Shown: in pieces, positions 43,370 to 52,368 of the stretch
How positions within the stretch are numbered: the first letter of the stretch is position 1
Layout of the letters: every line of letters begins with the position of its first letter
Assembly (NCBI RefSeq): GCF_001422645.1
Contig: NZ_LMLR01000013.1
Location: forward strand, 106,464-170,463
Length of the DNA: 64,000 nt
From: Arthrobacter sp. Leaf69
GTDB lineage: Bacteria > Actinomycetota > Actinomycetes > Actinomycetales > Micrococcaceae
Reading direction: 5' to 3'
Position numbers and translations under genes: made by a program
Notes under the pieces: model-generated
Databases searched by the model: none
Told to the model about the DNA's origin: nothing
The model's input: only the letters and a program-made list of their open reading frames with translations

Positions 43370-46060
43370 ATGGTGGATCAGCCCGTGGACGGTGTATATC
43401 CGGAATATTGGGAAGCCGATGTTGTCCTGCGCGACGGCGGGACGGCACATCTGCGCCCGATCCACCCGGCCGACGCGGACGCGGTCCAGGCCTTCCACGT
43501 GGGGCAGTCGCAGAAGTCCATCTACATGCGCTTCTTCGCGTTCAAGTCCAAACTCTCCTCGAAGGAACTCAAACGGTTCACCGAGGTGGACTACAAGGAC
43601 CGCGTGGCCCTGGTGATCACCATCGGCGGCGAGATCATGGGCATCGGCCGCTACGACCGGCTCGATGACCCCGCGGAGGCCGAGGTCGCGTTCAACATCG
43701 CCGACGCGCACCAGGGCCGCGGCATCGGCTCCATCCTGCTCGAACACCTCGCCGCCGCCGCCCGGGAAAACGGGATCCGGAAGTTCAGCGCCGAGGTGCT
43801 CCCGGAAAACCGGAAGATGCTTATGGTGTTCTCCGACGCCGGCTACGACGTCAAGCGGCATTTCGACGACGGTGTGGTCAGCCTCGAATTCAACATCGAC
43901 CCCACGGACAAGTCCCGCGCCGTGATGGAATCCCGGGAACACCGCGCCGAGGCCCGCAGCATCCAGGAACTCCTTGCCCCGTCCTCCGTGGCCGTGATCG
44001 GTGCCAGCCGCAAGTGGGGCACCGTGGGCTACCAGTTGCTGGAACACATCATCGAGGCACACTTCACCGGCCCGGTCTACGCGATCAACCCGGAGGCCTT
44101 CGAGCTCGCCGGCATGCTCTCCTTCGGCCGCCTCTCCGAGGTGCCGGGCCCGGTCAAGCTCGCCATCATCGCCGTTCCCTACGCCGAGGTCCCCAAGGTG
44201 GTGGAGGAGTGCGGTGCCGCCGGGGTCAAGGGGATCGTAGTGGCCACCGCCGGCTACGCGGACGACGGCGAACGCGGCCTCGCCCGCCAGCGCGAACTCG
44301 TCCGGCAGGCCCGCTCGGACGGGATGCGCGTGATCGGTCCCGCCTCGCTGGGCATCATGAACACCAACCCGGCCGTGTCCCTCAACGCCTCGATGGCGCC
44401 CTCGCTGGGGCGCCGCGGCGGGCTGGGCCTGTTCAGCCAATCGGCCGCGATCGGCGTCTCCCTCTACGCGGCTTCCAGCCGGCGCCGCGTCGGGATCTCC
44501 ACGTTCCTCTCGGCCGGCAACCGCGCCGACGTCTCCGGCAACGACATGATGCAGTTCTGGGAGGACGACGCCGACACCACCGCCGTCGGGCTGTACCTGG
44601 AATCGATCGGCAACCCGCGCAAGTTCTCCCGGCTGGCCCGGCGCCTGGCCCGGACCAAACCCGTCATTGTGGCGAAGTCCGACGCGATGGGCCTGGGGCT
44701 GCCGCCCGGCCACGCCGTCCGCACCACGCAGGCGCCGCCGGAGGCCCTCGACGCGATGATGCGCCAGGCCGGCGTGATCCGCGTCGAGACCATCGAACAG
44801 CTCATGGACGTCGCCCAGATCGTCTCAAGCCAGCCCCTGCCGAAGGGCCCGGGGGTCGCCGTGTTCAGCAACTCCCAGGCGCTCGGCAAGGTGGTTGCGG
44901 ACAGCGCGGCGAAGCAGGGGCTCGGGGTGGAGCGGATCGTCACCGGCGTCGATCTCGACGCCGGGATGTCCGTGGCGCTGCCGGCGCTGCGGCACAGCCT
45001 GCAGGAGGTCCTCACTGCAGACACCGTTCACTCTGCCGTTGTGGCGTTGCTGCCCGCCCGTGGCCTGACCGTGGAAAAGATCGCCGGGGTGCTCGCCGAG
45101 TGTTCGGTGGCGGCCGGCAAACCCGTGGTGGCGGCGTTCAGCGGACTGCTGGACCCGTCCATCTATGTGGAAGGGATGGTGGGTGACGAGGCCGGATCAA
45201 CGGTGGTTCCCTGCTACTCCAACCCCGGCGCGGCAGTGGCCGCGCTGGGATCCGTGGTCCGCTACGCCCAGTGGCTGGACCGGGACCAGGGCCTCTTCAT
45301 AGAGCCTGAGGGCTGTGACCCGGACGGCACCCGCGACGAGCTGGAGAGGCTGCTGTCCGGGGTCGGGGGCGAACAGCTCGTCCGTTTGGACGCGGAGACG
45401 GCCGCGGGCCTGCTGGCCCGCTACGGCATCAGGGTGGTTCCGTCCGTTGGCTTCGACACCGCCGAGGAGGCGGTAGCTGCAGCGGACCGGCTCGGCTGGC
45501 CGGTGGCCCTGAAGACCACCGACCCCGCGCTGCGGCACCGCCTGGACCTCGGAGGGGTGCGCCTGGACATCCAGGACGCCGACTCCCTGCGGCGGAACGT
45601 GCTGGAGATGCGCAGATCGCTGGAACGCTACGGCTCGCCGTCGCTGGAAGTGCAGACGATGGCTCCGGTGGGACAGGCCTGCACGTTCCGCGCCATCGAG
45701 GACCCGCTGCTGGGCCCGGTGGTCTCGTTCGGCCTGGCCGGTGATGCGGTCAACCTGCTCGACGACTGGGCCCACCGGGTGCCGCCGCTCTCCGGCTCCG
45801 ACCTGCATGACTTCATCCGGGCCCCGCGGGCCTCGCGGAAGCTCTTCGGCTACCAGGGGTTGCCGGCCGTCGACGCCGGGGCGCTGGAGGACCTTGCCGC
45901 CCGGCTCACCCGGCTCAAGGACAACCATCCGGAAATCGCCCTCGTCGACTTCAACCCCGTGCTCGCCGGGCCGGACGGGGCCGCCATCCTCTCCGCCGAC
46001 GTCCGGATCGCAAACGCCGCCCAGCGCACCGACAGTGCCCGCCGTGCCATGCGCAGCTGA
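43370..46060 (+). CDS. GNAT - NDP-forming acyl-CoA synthetase fusion (PatZ-like lysine acetyltransferase)
   Basis: 896 residues. An N-terminal GNAT domain (1-~165; HQGRGIGSILLEHLAAAA as acetyl-CoA motif), a CoA-binding Rossmann domain (~205-330; VAVIGASRKWGTVGYQLL), a ligase domain (~345-500), and a C-terminal ATP-grasp domain (~650-885; GWPVALKTTDPALRHRLDLGG). This is the Pat/PatZ family of protein lysine acetyltransferases that silence enzymes such as acetyl-CoA synthetase. In E. coli PatZ the GNAT domain is at the C-terminus; here it is N-terminal, as reported for actinomycete homologues. The synthetase part is often inactive in this family. The stop codon lies in a short repeat. Confidence 0.88.
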   Translation: MVDQPVDGVYPEYWEADVVLRDGGTAHLRPIHPADADAVQAFHVGQSQKSIYMRFFAFKSKLSSKELKRFTEVDYKDRVALVITIGGEIMGIGRYDRLDDPAEAEVAFNIADAHQGRGIGSILLEHLAAAARENGIRKFSAEVLPENRKMLMVFSDAGYDVKRHFDDGVVSLEFNIDPTDKSRAVMESREHRAEARSIQELLAPSSVAVIGASRKWGTVGYQLLEHIIEAHFTGPVYAINPEAFELAGMLSFGRLSEVPGPVKLAIIAVPYAEVPKVVEECGAAGVKGIVVATAGYADDGERGLARQRELVRQARSDGMRVIGPASLGIMNTNPAVSLNASMAPSLGRRGGLGLFSQSAAIGVSLYAASSRRRVGISTFLSAGNRADVSGNDMMQFWEDDADTTAVGLYLESIGNPRKFSRLARRLARTKPVIVAKSDAMGLGLPPGHAVRTTQAPPEALDAMMRQAGVIRVETIEQLMDVAQIVSSQPLPKGPGVAVFSNSQALGKVVADSAAKQGLGVERIVTGVDLDAGMSVALPALRHSLQEVLTADTVHSAVVALLPARGLTVEKIAGVLAECSVAAGKPVVAAFSGLLDPSIYVEGMVGDEAGSTVVPCYSNPGAAVAALGSVVRYAQWLDRDQGLFIEPEGCDPDGTRDELERLLSGVGGEQLVRLDAETAAGLLARYGIRVVPSVGFDTAEEAVAAADRLGWPVALKTTDPALRHRLDLGGVRLDIQDADSLRRNVLEMRRSLERYGSPSLEVQTMAPVGQACTFRAIEDPLLGPVVSFGLAGDAVNLLDDWAHRVPPLSGSDLHDFIRAPRASRKLFGYQGLPAVDAGALEDLAARLTRLKDNHPEIALVDFNPVLAGPDGAAILSADVRIANAAQRTDSARRAMRS

Positions 46061-46096
46061 TTCGCCAGGCGCAGCTGATCGCCCGGCGCAGCTGAT
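46051..46096. repeat. 11-bp repeat, three copies over the stop codon
   Basis: GCGCAGCTGAT occurs at 46051-46061, 46069-46079 and 46086-46096. The TGA stop of the GNAT/acyl-CoA synthetase gene (46058-46060) is inside the first copy. Confidence 0.85.
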
Positions 46097-46232
46097 CCCC
46101 GGCGCGCTGAGAGCCAGGGGGAGCTGAGAGCCCCGGGGAACGGAGGGCTGCAGGGAGCGGAGGGGCGCCGAGGGGCGCTGCCGGGCCGGCAATGGTTAGC
46201 ATGTCCCCAACCGATCTGTGAAAATGGAGACC

Positions 46233-46976
46233 ATGAGCTTTCAGTCTCCGACACCCAAGCCCCAGGCAACCGTCTCCGGACGCCCGGGCACGCACCACCA
46301 CGGCCTGCATGACCACAGCGCGCAGGGCCAGAGCCTGGAAGGCGCCCTCCAGCAGGCCGGCTTCTACCCCCGGCTGGTGGCCGACGTCGTTGCCGACGCC
46401 CTCGACGGGCGCGACTGCGTGGCCCACCTGGTGCACCTCGAGACGCACTTCGACCGCGCCGAGGTCCGCCGCCACATCACGGTGCTGGTCCTGACTGAGG
46501 ACATGCTGGTCATCACCCACGTGGACGACCAGCAGCTCGACGAGGCGGGGGAGCAGACGGTAGCGCAGGTCTCCACCGAATCCGTGCCCGTCACGCAGAT
46601 CCGCTCCGTGGTGCTCAGCTACGTGTACGCCCAGCCACAGGACTACAAACCATCGGATCCGGTCCGCGAGCTGACCCTCTCCATCGCCTGGTCCGGCGGC
46701 CAGCGCCTCGACATGGGCCCGGCCAGCTGCGGCGACCCGCAGTGCGAGGCCGACCACGGCTACAGCGGCACCATCGCCCAGGAGGACATCGTGCTCCGGA
46801 TCAGCGCCGAAGCAGACGGCCTGCAGGCCGTCCAGGACGCCAAGCTCTTCGCCCGGGCCCTCCGCGCCGTAAACACCGGATCCTCCGCTCCGACGCCCCA
46901 CACCGGGCCCGGGCTCCCGCCCCGCCCGCGGATGGGCGTCTTCGGAAACCGCGCCAGCCGCGGCCACCAGCGCTGA
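46233..46976 (+). CDS. DUF5998-family protein
   Basis: 247 residues. Recognisable as the actinobacterial DUF5998 family: GALQQAGFYPRLVADVVADALDGR near 45, VHLETHFDRAEVRRHITVLVLTEDMLVITHVDD, and MGPASCGDPQCEADHGYSG with a Cys pair. Function unknown. ATG 46233 has GGAGA just upstream. It ends 1 nt before the phosphodiesterase start (TGAG ATG), so the two are coupled. Confidence 0.85.
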   Translation: MSFQSPTPKPQATVSGRPGTHHHGLHDHSAQGQSLEGALQQAGFYPRLVADVVADALDGRDCVAHLVHLETHFDRAEVRRHITVLVLTEDMLVITHVDDQQLDEAGEQTVAQVSTESVPVTQIRSVVLSYVYAQPQDYKPSDPVRELTLSIAWSGGQRLDMGPASCGDPQCEADHGYSGTIAQEDIVLRISAEADGLQAVQDAKLFARALRAVNTGSSAPTPHTGPGLPPRPRMGVFGNRASRGHQR

Positions 46977-46977
46977 G

Positions 46978-48228
46978 ATGACGCCGGTCCGCGTGCCCGA
47001 ACCGTTGTCCTCCGCCCCGTCCCTCCCCGAGGCCACCGCGCAGGCCACAGCACCGGGCCTGCCCGCGGCCCCGGCGTTCGGGGACCGCTCCGTCGCCGAA
47101 GTGCTTACGAGCGCCGCGGCCAGCCTGGGTGTTCCCGGCTTCGAGAACCGCCTGCACCTGCCCGCCTCCAAGCGCGTCTGCGTGGTCCTCGCCGACGGTC
47201 TGGGCCGCAACCTGCTCAAGCAGAAATCGGCGCACACACCGTTCCTTCGCTCCGTCATGCAGTCCGGCCAGGGGCGGGTGCCGGTCGCCCTGGATTCGGC
47301 GTTCCCCTCCACCACGGCCGCCTCCCTGGCCAGCTTCGGCACCGGGCTCGCGGCCGGACAGCACGGCATGGTGGGCTACGACGTGCTGGACCCGGACCAG
47401 GACCGTGTGGTCAACATGCTGGGAGGGTGGGACGCCGGCGTCGACCCGCAGCAGTGGCAGCCGTTCCCCACCGTCTTCGAACGGGCCGCGGACCACGTCG
47501 AGGTCACCACCGTCAGCCTTCCGCAGTTCAGCGACTCCGCCATGACCCGGGCCGCGCTCCGGGGCGGCCGCTATGTCACCGCCACCACCTCGCACGCCAG
47601 GACCGCGGCCGCCGCCGATGCAATGGCCGGTGCGGACGGCTCGCTGATGTACTTCTACGTCAATGAACTGGACAAGGCCGGTCACCGCCACGGCTGCCAG
47701 TCACCGCAGTGGGAGCACCAGCTCGAGGAACTCGACGCCACCGTGAAACGGCTCAGCGCCACCCTGCCGGCGGGCACCACCATCCTGCTCACGGCGGATC
47801 ACGGAATGCTCGACGTCCCGGAATCCCAGCGCATCGACTATTCGGCCGACCCGGATCTCATTGCCGGGGTCCGCCACACGGCGGGCGAGCCGCGGATGGT
47901 TCACCTGTATCTCGAAGAGCAGGACGACGACGCCGGCCGCGTCCGGCTGCTTGACGCCTGGCGGGCCCGTTTCGGCGAACGGATCTGGGCCTTCACCCGG
48001 GAGGAAGCCATCACCGCAGGGCTCTTCGGCGAGGTCCGGGCCGAAGTCGCCCCGCGGATCGGCGACGTGATGATCGCTGCCCGGGAGCCGCTGGCTTTCT
48101 ATGACACCCGGCGCGTCCGGCCCACAGCACTTGACGTCGTGGGCCAGCACGGTTCACTGACGCGGGCTGAACGGGAAGTCCCGTTGCTGTGCTTCCAGGC
48201 GGACGGAAAAAGGGCCCCCCGCGCCTGA
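46978..48228 (+). CDS. Alkaline-phosphatase-superfamily nucleotide pyrophosphatase/phosphodiesterase
   Basis: 416 residues. Metal-binding VVLADGLGRNLL (Asp ~74), nucleophile Thr in FPSTTAASLASFGTG, NELDKAGHRHG, and ILLTADHGMLDVP with the second Asp-His metal pair. This is the type I phosphodiesterase/nucleotide pyrophosphatase arrangement. No signal peptide, so cytoplasmic. Coupled to the DUF5998 gene upstream. Substrate unknown. Confidence 0.9.
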   Translation: MTPVRVPEPLSSAPSLPEATAQATAPGLPAAPAFGDRSVAEVLTSAAASLGVPGFENRLHLPASKRVCVVLADGLGRNLLKQKSAHTPFLRSVMQSGQGRVPVALDSAFPSTTAASLASFGTGLAAGQHGMVGYDVLDPDQDRVVNMLGGWDAGVDPQQWQPFPTVFERAADHVEVTTVSLPQFSDSAMTRAALRGGRYVTATTSHARTAAAADAMAGADGSLMYFYVNELDKAGHRHGCQSPQWEHQLEELDATVKRLSATLPAGTTILLTADHGMLDVPESQRIDYSADPDLIAGVRHTAGEPRMVHLYLEEQDDDAGRVRLLDAWRARFGERIWAFTREEAITAGLFGEVRAEVAPRIGDVMIAAREPLAFYDTRRVRPTALDVVGQHGSLTRAEREVPLLCFQADGKRAPRA

Positions 48229-48290
48229 CGGCGCGTGGTGGCTGCCAGCCGTGTTTTGACTGCCGGCCGGGGCCCGGGCTCCGCGGCTAG

Positions 48291-49685
48291 TTAGTCGCCG
48301 CGGGCGCCGAAGACGATTTCGTCCCAGCTGGGAATGCTGGAGCGCTTGGACTTCGCCGGCTGCCGCTCGGGCTGCTCCGCATCGCGGTCGTCCCGGGCCG
48401 GGGCGGGGGACTCACGCTGCTGGCGCCGAGAGGTCCCGCCGCCCAGGAGCTCGTCGAGCCCCGGGCTGGAGGTGGGTCCCTGCTGGCCGACGGGCCGCAA
48501 CTGCGACGCCGCAATGGTGATTTCCCTGGTGTCGGTGCTGACACCGTCATGCAGTTTCAGGGCGTCGTCCGGCTCGTCTTCATGGCGCGGAGCCAAGGTC
48601 AGCCGCGACATGATCGAGGGCCTGCCGTCGCGGCGGCGTTCCCACGGATCGGAGACCGGGCTGGTTTCCGTCTCCGCTGCCTCCACGCGCTGCGGGGCCG
48701 GGATGTCGGCTCCGTCTGCGTCAATGTCACTGTCGGCCCCGTGCTCTTCGCTGCCCTGCTCACCGTCTTCCGGGCCGGCCGGTACCTCGGCAAGGACCTC
48801 GGCGGGCCTCGGATGGGCCGCGGGTACGCTGCTGGTCAGGAGCTTGGCGAGGGCGTCGTCGGCGTCTTCGTCCACGCCGAGGCGCTGGCCGCGGCGGGAA
48901 CGCAGCATGTCCAGCAATCCGTCGGACTCCTGCTCCTGCTTCAGCTGCTGGACCACTTGGAGCTGCGCGGTGGCGGTGCGGGCGGCAGCATCGGCGTCGG
49001 TCTCAAAATCAAAGGGTCGGTCCGAGACGGCCGTGAGCCGGCGCGCGGGGACGGGACCGTCGAGGGGCTCCAGTTCGCTGAGCTGCTGCGCCCAGCGGTT
49101 CGCGTTCTGCAAGGATTTCCGGGCCGGGCTGAACGTCCACATGGCCGGCGGTTCCTCACCGATTCCGGCAGGGCCGCCAGGCTTGGCCTCGAAGCGCGCC
49201 ACGACGTTCCAGCTGCCATCGGGGCGCCGCCAGGAGTCCCATTCCACAGAGGAGGCTTCAATGCCGTGCGCACTGAGCCGGTGGGCCACCATGTCGCCGA
49301 GTGAAGCCGGGTGGTCACCGAACACCGAACGGTACACGTCGTGGCCGGGGGCGGGGGCGGCCACCTCCACCTTGCGGGCCTGCTGGGCAACGTACTCACG
49401 CTCGGCGAGCACAGGACCCTCGTAGCGCTGGACTTTGGCGAGCGGAATCCCGGAGAGCTCCGCCACCTCTGCCGCCGTCGAGCCGCTGCGGATCCGCGCC
49501 TGGATATCGCGCGGGGACATGGCAATGGGCGCGGCGGCCGCGACGGAGGCGGCCTTGGCCGTTGTCCGGCTGGCTGCCACCCGCAGTGCTTCATCGATTG
49601 GCAGCTGGAACATCTCGCCGCCGGCGCCGCTCAACAGGAGATGCTCCCCGTCGTCGTGGACGCCTACAAGCCGTAGATCCTGCAT
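48291..49685 (-). CDS. sepH: Septation protein SepH
   Basis: 464 residues. The conserved N-terminal DUF3071 domain (~1-165) contains a helix-turn-helix-like segment MSPRDIQARIRSGSTAAEVAELSGIPLAKVQRYEGPVLAERE, followed by VEWDSWRRPDGSWNVVARF. The rest is a long, charged, disordered region ending in a conserved RSSIPSWDEIVFGAR. In Streptomyces SepH binds FtsZ and promotes its assembly at division sites. ATG 49685 has GGAGG six nt upstream; an in-frame extension to 49838 has no homology. Divergent from the DUF4193 gene. Confidence 0.9.
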   Translation of the reverse strand: MQDLRLVGVHDDGEHLLLSGAGGEMFQLPIDEALRVAASRTTAKAASVAAAAPIAMSPRDIQARIRSGSTAAEVAELSGIPLAKVQRYEGPVLAEREYVAQQARKVEVAAPAPGHDVYRSVFGDHPASLGDMVAHRLSAHGIEASSVEWDSWRRPDGSWNVVARFEAKPGGPAGIGEEPPAMWTFSPARKSLQNANRWAQQLSELEPLDGPVPARRLTAVSDRPFDFETDADAAARTATAQLQVVQQLKQEQESDGLLDMLRSRRGQRLGVDEDADDALAKLLTSSVPAAHPRPAEVLAEVPAGPEDGEQGSEEHGADSDIDADGADIPAPQRVEAAETETSPVSDPWERRRDGRPSIMSRLTLAPRHEDEPDDALKLHDGVSTDTREITIAASQLRPVGQQGPTSSPGLDELLGGGTSRRQQRESPAPARDDRDAEQPERQPAKSKRSSIPSWDEIVFGARGD

Positions 49686-50042
49686 ACAAATCCTCCACCC
49701 TGGCATTACTAACAATCGAAACTCTGCCACCGATGCGGGCCAATTCCGGTGAGGAGGGAGGGCGCGCCGTGATTTTCCGCGAATTTGCGCCGCTTTTCGG
49801 CTGATCAGCGGATCCGGCGGGCGCCCGTCCCCGGACACGGCGGCCGGAGCCTGCCGTCACGGACCAGAGGACTCTGGCGTTCACCGGAGGCTTAAGCAAA
49901 AATGACCCGACATCGGGCACAAAAACCGCGTGACCGGCGTTGACACGGGAGAACCGCCTCAGGAGGTCCAGGGCCACCGCCCGGCAGGACTACCAGGGAG
50001 CGGCCATCCAACGGAACGAATGCGGAGTGTGAGCAACAAATA
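49686..50042. other. Divergent region between sepH and the DUF4193 gene
   Basis: 357 bp without a gene. On the plus strand TTGACA is present at 49939-49944 but no good -10 lies at 16-18 bp. On the minus strand TAGTAA near 49711 could serve as a -10 for sepH. The ATG of the DUF4193 gene has only a distant GGAG. No dyads worth naming. Confidence 0.5.
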
Positions 50043-50342
50043 ATGGCGACAGACTACGATGCGCCGCGCAAGACCGAGGAGGACCTCAGTGAGGACTCCC
50101 TTGACGCGTTGAAAGCGCGCCGCACGGAAAAGCCGTCCGCAGTGGTCGATGAAGACGAATCGGACCTTGCCGAAGGCTACGAGCTCCCCGGCGCCGACTT
50201 GTCCGGGGAGGAACTGCTGGTCCGGGTCCTGCCGGCCCAGGCCGACGAATTCACCTGCGCCTCCTGCTTCCTCGTCCGCCACCGTTCGCAGATCGCCCGC
50301 GAGAAGGACGGCCTCAAGTACTGCAAGGACTGTGAGGGCTAA
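50043..50342 (+). CDS. DUF4193-family protein
   Basis: 99 residues. The family hallmarks are the MATDYDAPRKTEEDL N-terminus, a middle acidic region and a C-terminal zinc-ribbon-like pair FTCASCFLVRHRSQIA and YCKDCEG (CxxC...CxxC). Conserved throughout actinobacteria next to sepH/dut; function unknown. Its TAA overlaps the stop of the convergent DUF3093 gene. Confidence 0.93.
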   Translation: MATDYDAPRKTEEDLSEDSLDALKARRTEKPSAVVDEDESDLAEGYELPGADLSGEELLVRVLPAQADEFTCASCFLVRHRSQIAREKDGLKYCKDCEG

Positions 50343-50821
50343 ACCTTCAGGGCGGCGAGCAGTTCGTCCGGGTGGCGGGAGGACGTGAGCCAGTACGGCG
50401 TGCGGTCGGACGGATCGGTGATTTCGATGCGGACCACCGGATCGATCCACCCGCGGATGCACAGGAAAGCCAGGCCGTTGAGGCGGGTGCCGCGTTCCGC
50501 CGTCGCCTCCTTGCCGCGGAAAGCCGATGCGGTGCCCACGAAGCGGCGGTCGATGCTGGCCCGGCCGATGCGCAGCGTGGAGCCGGTGACAGTGATGGTG
50601 GGGGTCGAGAGGACCAGAAGCACGGCGATGATCGCGAACAGGACAACGGCCGCTGTTAGGCCTGCAGTCATGCTGATGGGCGCGAACACGAAGATCCCGG
50701 CACCCGACAGTCCCGCCGCCACCAGCCAGATCCAGGCATTGGGCCAAAGCTTCTCGTTGTACAAAACGGCGTCGCTGGGGGTGCTGTTGGGGGCAGGCAC
50801 TGCTGCACTGGATTCGGGCAT
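50339..50821 (-). CDS. DUF3093-family membrane protein
   Basis: 160 residues. Two TM helices at about 30-70 (WIWLVAAGLSGAGIFVFA and LTAAVVLFAIIAVLLVLS), then a cytoplasmic beta-rich domain (TLRIGRASIDRRFVGTASAFRGKEATAERGTRLN) and a conserved YWLTSSRHPDELLAAL end. PH-domain-like fold suspected; function unknown. It sits between DUF4193 and dut, its conserved place in actinobacteria. Confidence 0.9.
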   Translation of the reverse strand: MPESSAAVPAPNSTPSDAVLYNEKLWPNAWIWLVAAGLSGAGIFVFAPISMTAGLTAAVVLFAIIAVLLVLSTPTITVTGSTLRIGRASIDRRFVGTASAFRGKEATAERGTRLNGLAFLCIRGWIDPVVRIEITDPSDRTPYWLTSSRHPDELLAALKV

Positions 50822-50927
50822 AGGCCCAGCTTTCCACTTTTCCCAGGCTATTTCACCTTGGCAGCGGAAGCGGCCGCGGGGGTCCGAGCCCGCCGGCCGC
50901 GGCTAGGCCGATCTTCCGTGCTGGCGT

Positions 50928-50933
50928 TAGAGT
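50928..50933 (+). promoter_or_regulatory. -10 hexamer upstream of dut
   Basis: TAGAGT ends 8 nt before the GTG at 50942, so the dut mRNA may be leaderless; GAGGG lies between them but too close for a good ribosome-binding site. Confidence 0.45.
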
Positions 50934-50941
50934 GAGGGACT

Positions 50942-51472
50942 GTGACTGAAGAAACGACTGCGGCAAAGCCCGCGGCACAGCAAGAGACCGCGCCCGCAGC
51001 GGAAGTGGAATACGGGACCGCCACACTGACGGTGGAACTGAAGATGCTCGACGACGGCCTGGAACCGCCGTCGTATGCGCACCCGGGCGACGCCGGCGCG
51101 GACCTGCGCGCCCGCGAGGACGTAGTGCTGGAACCGGGGGAGCGCAGACTGGTCCCCACAGGTGTTTCCATTGCCCTGCCCGATGGTTTTGTGGCCCTGA
51201 TCCACCCGCGGTCGGGGCTCGCGACCAAGCACGGCCTGACCGTGGTGAACGCCCCCGGGACCGTCGACGCCGGCTACCGCGGAGAAATCGCGGTGACTCT
51301 GCTCAATACTGACCGCCGGGAGGCGATCGAACTCAAGCGCGGCGATAGAATTGCACAAATGGTAATTCAGCGCGTGGAGTACGCCCGCTTCCTGCCGGTC
51401 CAGGAGCTCAGCGACTCGGTTCGCGGCGGCGGAGGCTTCGGATCCACCGGCGGTTTCGGCGCGCCGGTCTGA
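50942..51472 (+). CDS. dut: dUTP diphosphatase
   Basis: 176-residue trimeric dUTPase, which keeps uracil out of DNA and provides dUMP. All five motifs are present: HPGDAGADLRA (motif 1), IHPRSGLATKHG (2), GTVDAGYRGEI (3), RGDRIAQMVI (4) and RGGGGFGSTG (5). A ~30-residue Ala/Glu-rich N-terminal extension precedes the fold; a later start is not supported by an ATG or GTG closer to it. First of a conserved dut-DUF3710-OB-DUF3159-trkA neighbourhood. Confidence 0.96.
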   Translation: MTEETTAAKPAAQQETAPAAEVEYGTATLTVELKMLDDGLEPPSYAHPGDAGADLRAREDVVLEPGERRLVPTGVSIALPDGFVALIHPRSGLATKHGLTVVNAPGTVDAGYRGEIAVTLLNTDRREAIELKRGDRIAQMVIQRVEYARFLPVQELSDSVRGGGGFGSTGGFGAPV

Positions 51473-51639
51473 CCGGCAGCCCGCACCACCCGCAGTATTT
51501 ACGCAGGGACTTATGAGCAGGACCTAGTACAGGACGTATCGGACGGCCGTTGTTGCTGCAAGAGACAGCATAAAACGGCAGGCGCCGCGCGGTCGCGGAC
51601 GACGCTGCGGCACAGGATCACAACTAAGGAGAGAACCCC

Positions 51640-52368
51640 ATGGTTTTTGGGCGTGGCAGGAAAACCAAGCAGGAACCGACGGACTCCGGGGAAGCCCGGG
51701 AGCCAGTTGCCGACGCTACCGTCGATGATTCTGCCGGGACTTCCTCCGCTGCTCCCGGCCGCGGCGCCACGGGTCCCTTCGACGTGTCGGAAATTGAGGA
51801 CCAGGACGGCTACGTGGACCTCGGCGCGCTCCTGATCGCTCCCGCGGAAGGCCTGCAACTCCGGCTCGAGGTCGAAGAGGCCACGCAGCGGGTCGTCGCC
51901 GTCACCATGGACCTGAACGGCTCGAGCCTCCAACTCCAAGCCTTCGCGGCTCCCCGCTCCGAAGGCCTGTGGGACGAAATCCGTGAGCAGATCGGCCAGT
52001 CGGTCGGCAGCCAGGGCGGCCAGGTCGAGGAAGTCCAGGGTGGCTTCGGCACCGAACTCCTCGCCAAGCTCCCGGCCAGCGGCGCCGACGGAAGCCACGG
52101 CTACCGCGTGGCCCGCTTCATCGGCGTCGACGGTCCGCGCTGGTTCCTGCGCGGCGTGCTCGGCGGCGAGGCCGCCGTGGACCGCGACGCGGCCGCCGGG
52201 CTTGAGGCGCTGTTCCGGCAGATCGTGGTGGTCCGCGGGGAGAACCCGATGCCGCCGCGGGACCTGCTGCAACTGCGTCTGCCGAAGGACAACGCCGTGC
52301 CCGCGCCGCAGTCCGCCCCGGACCTGGAACGGCCCGAACGTGGACCGGAGATTACCCAGATTGGCTGA
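51640..52368 (+). CDS. DUF3710-family protein
   Basis: 242 residues. After a polar, disordered start (1-50) comes the DUF3710 core: GYVDLGALLIAPAEGLQLRLEVEE, LQLQAFAAPRSEGLWDEIREQI, and DGPRWFLRGVLGG. Function unknown; conserved between dut and OB-fold/DUF3159 genes. AAGGAGAG lies upstream of the ATG. The downstream gene begins 7 bp before this stop. Confidence 0.93.
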   Translation: MVFGRGRKTKQEPTDSGEAREPVADATVDDSAGTSSAAPGRGATGPFDVSEIEDQDGYVDLGALLIAPAEGLQLRLEVEEATQRVVAVTMDLNGSSLQLQAFAAPRSEGLWDEIREQIGQSVGSQGGQVEEVQGGFGTELLAKLPASGADGSHGYRVARFIGVDGPRWFLRGVLGGEAAVDRDAAAGLEALFRQIVVVRGENPMPPRDLLQLRLPKDNAVPAPQSAPDLERPERGPEITQIG

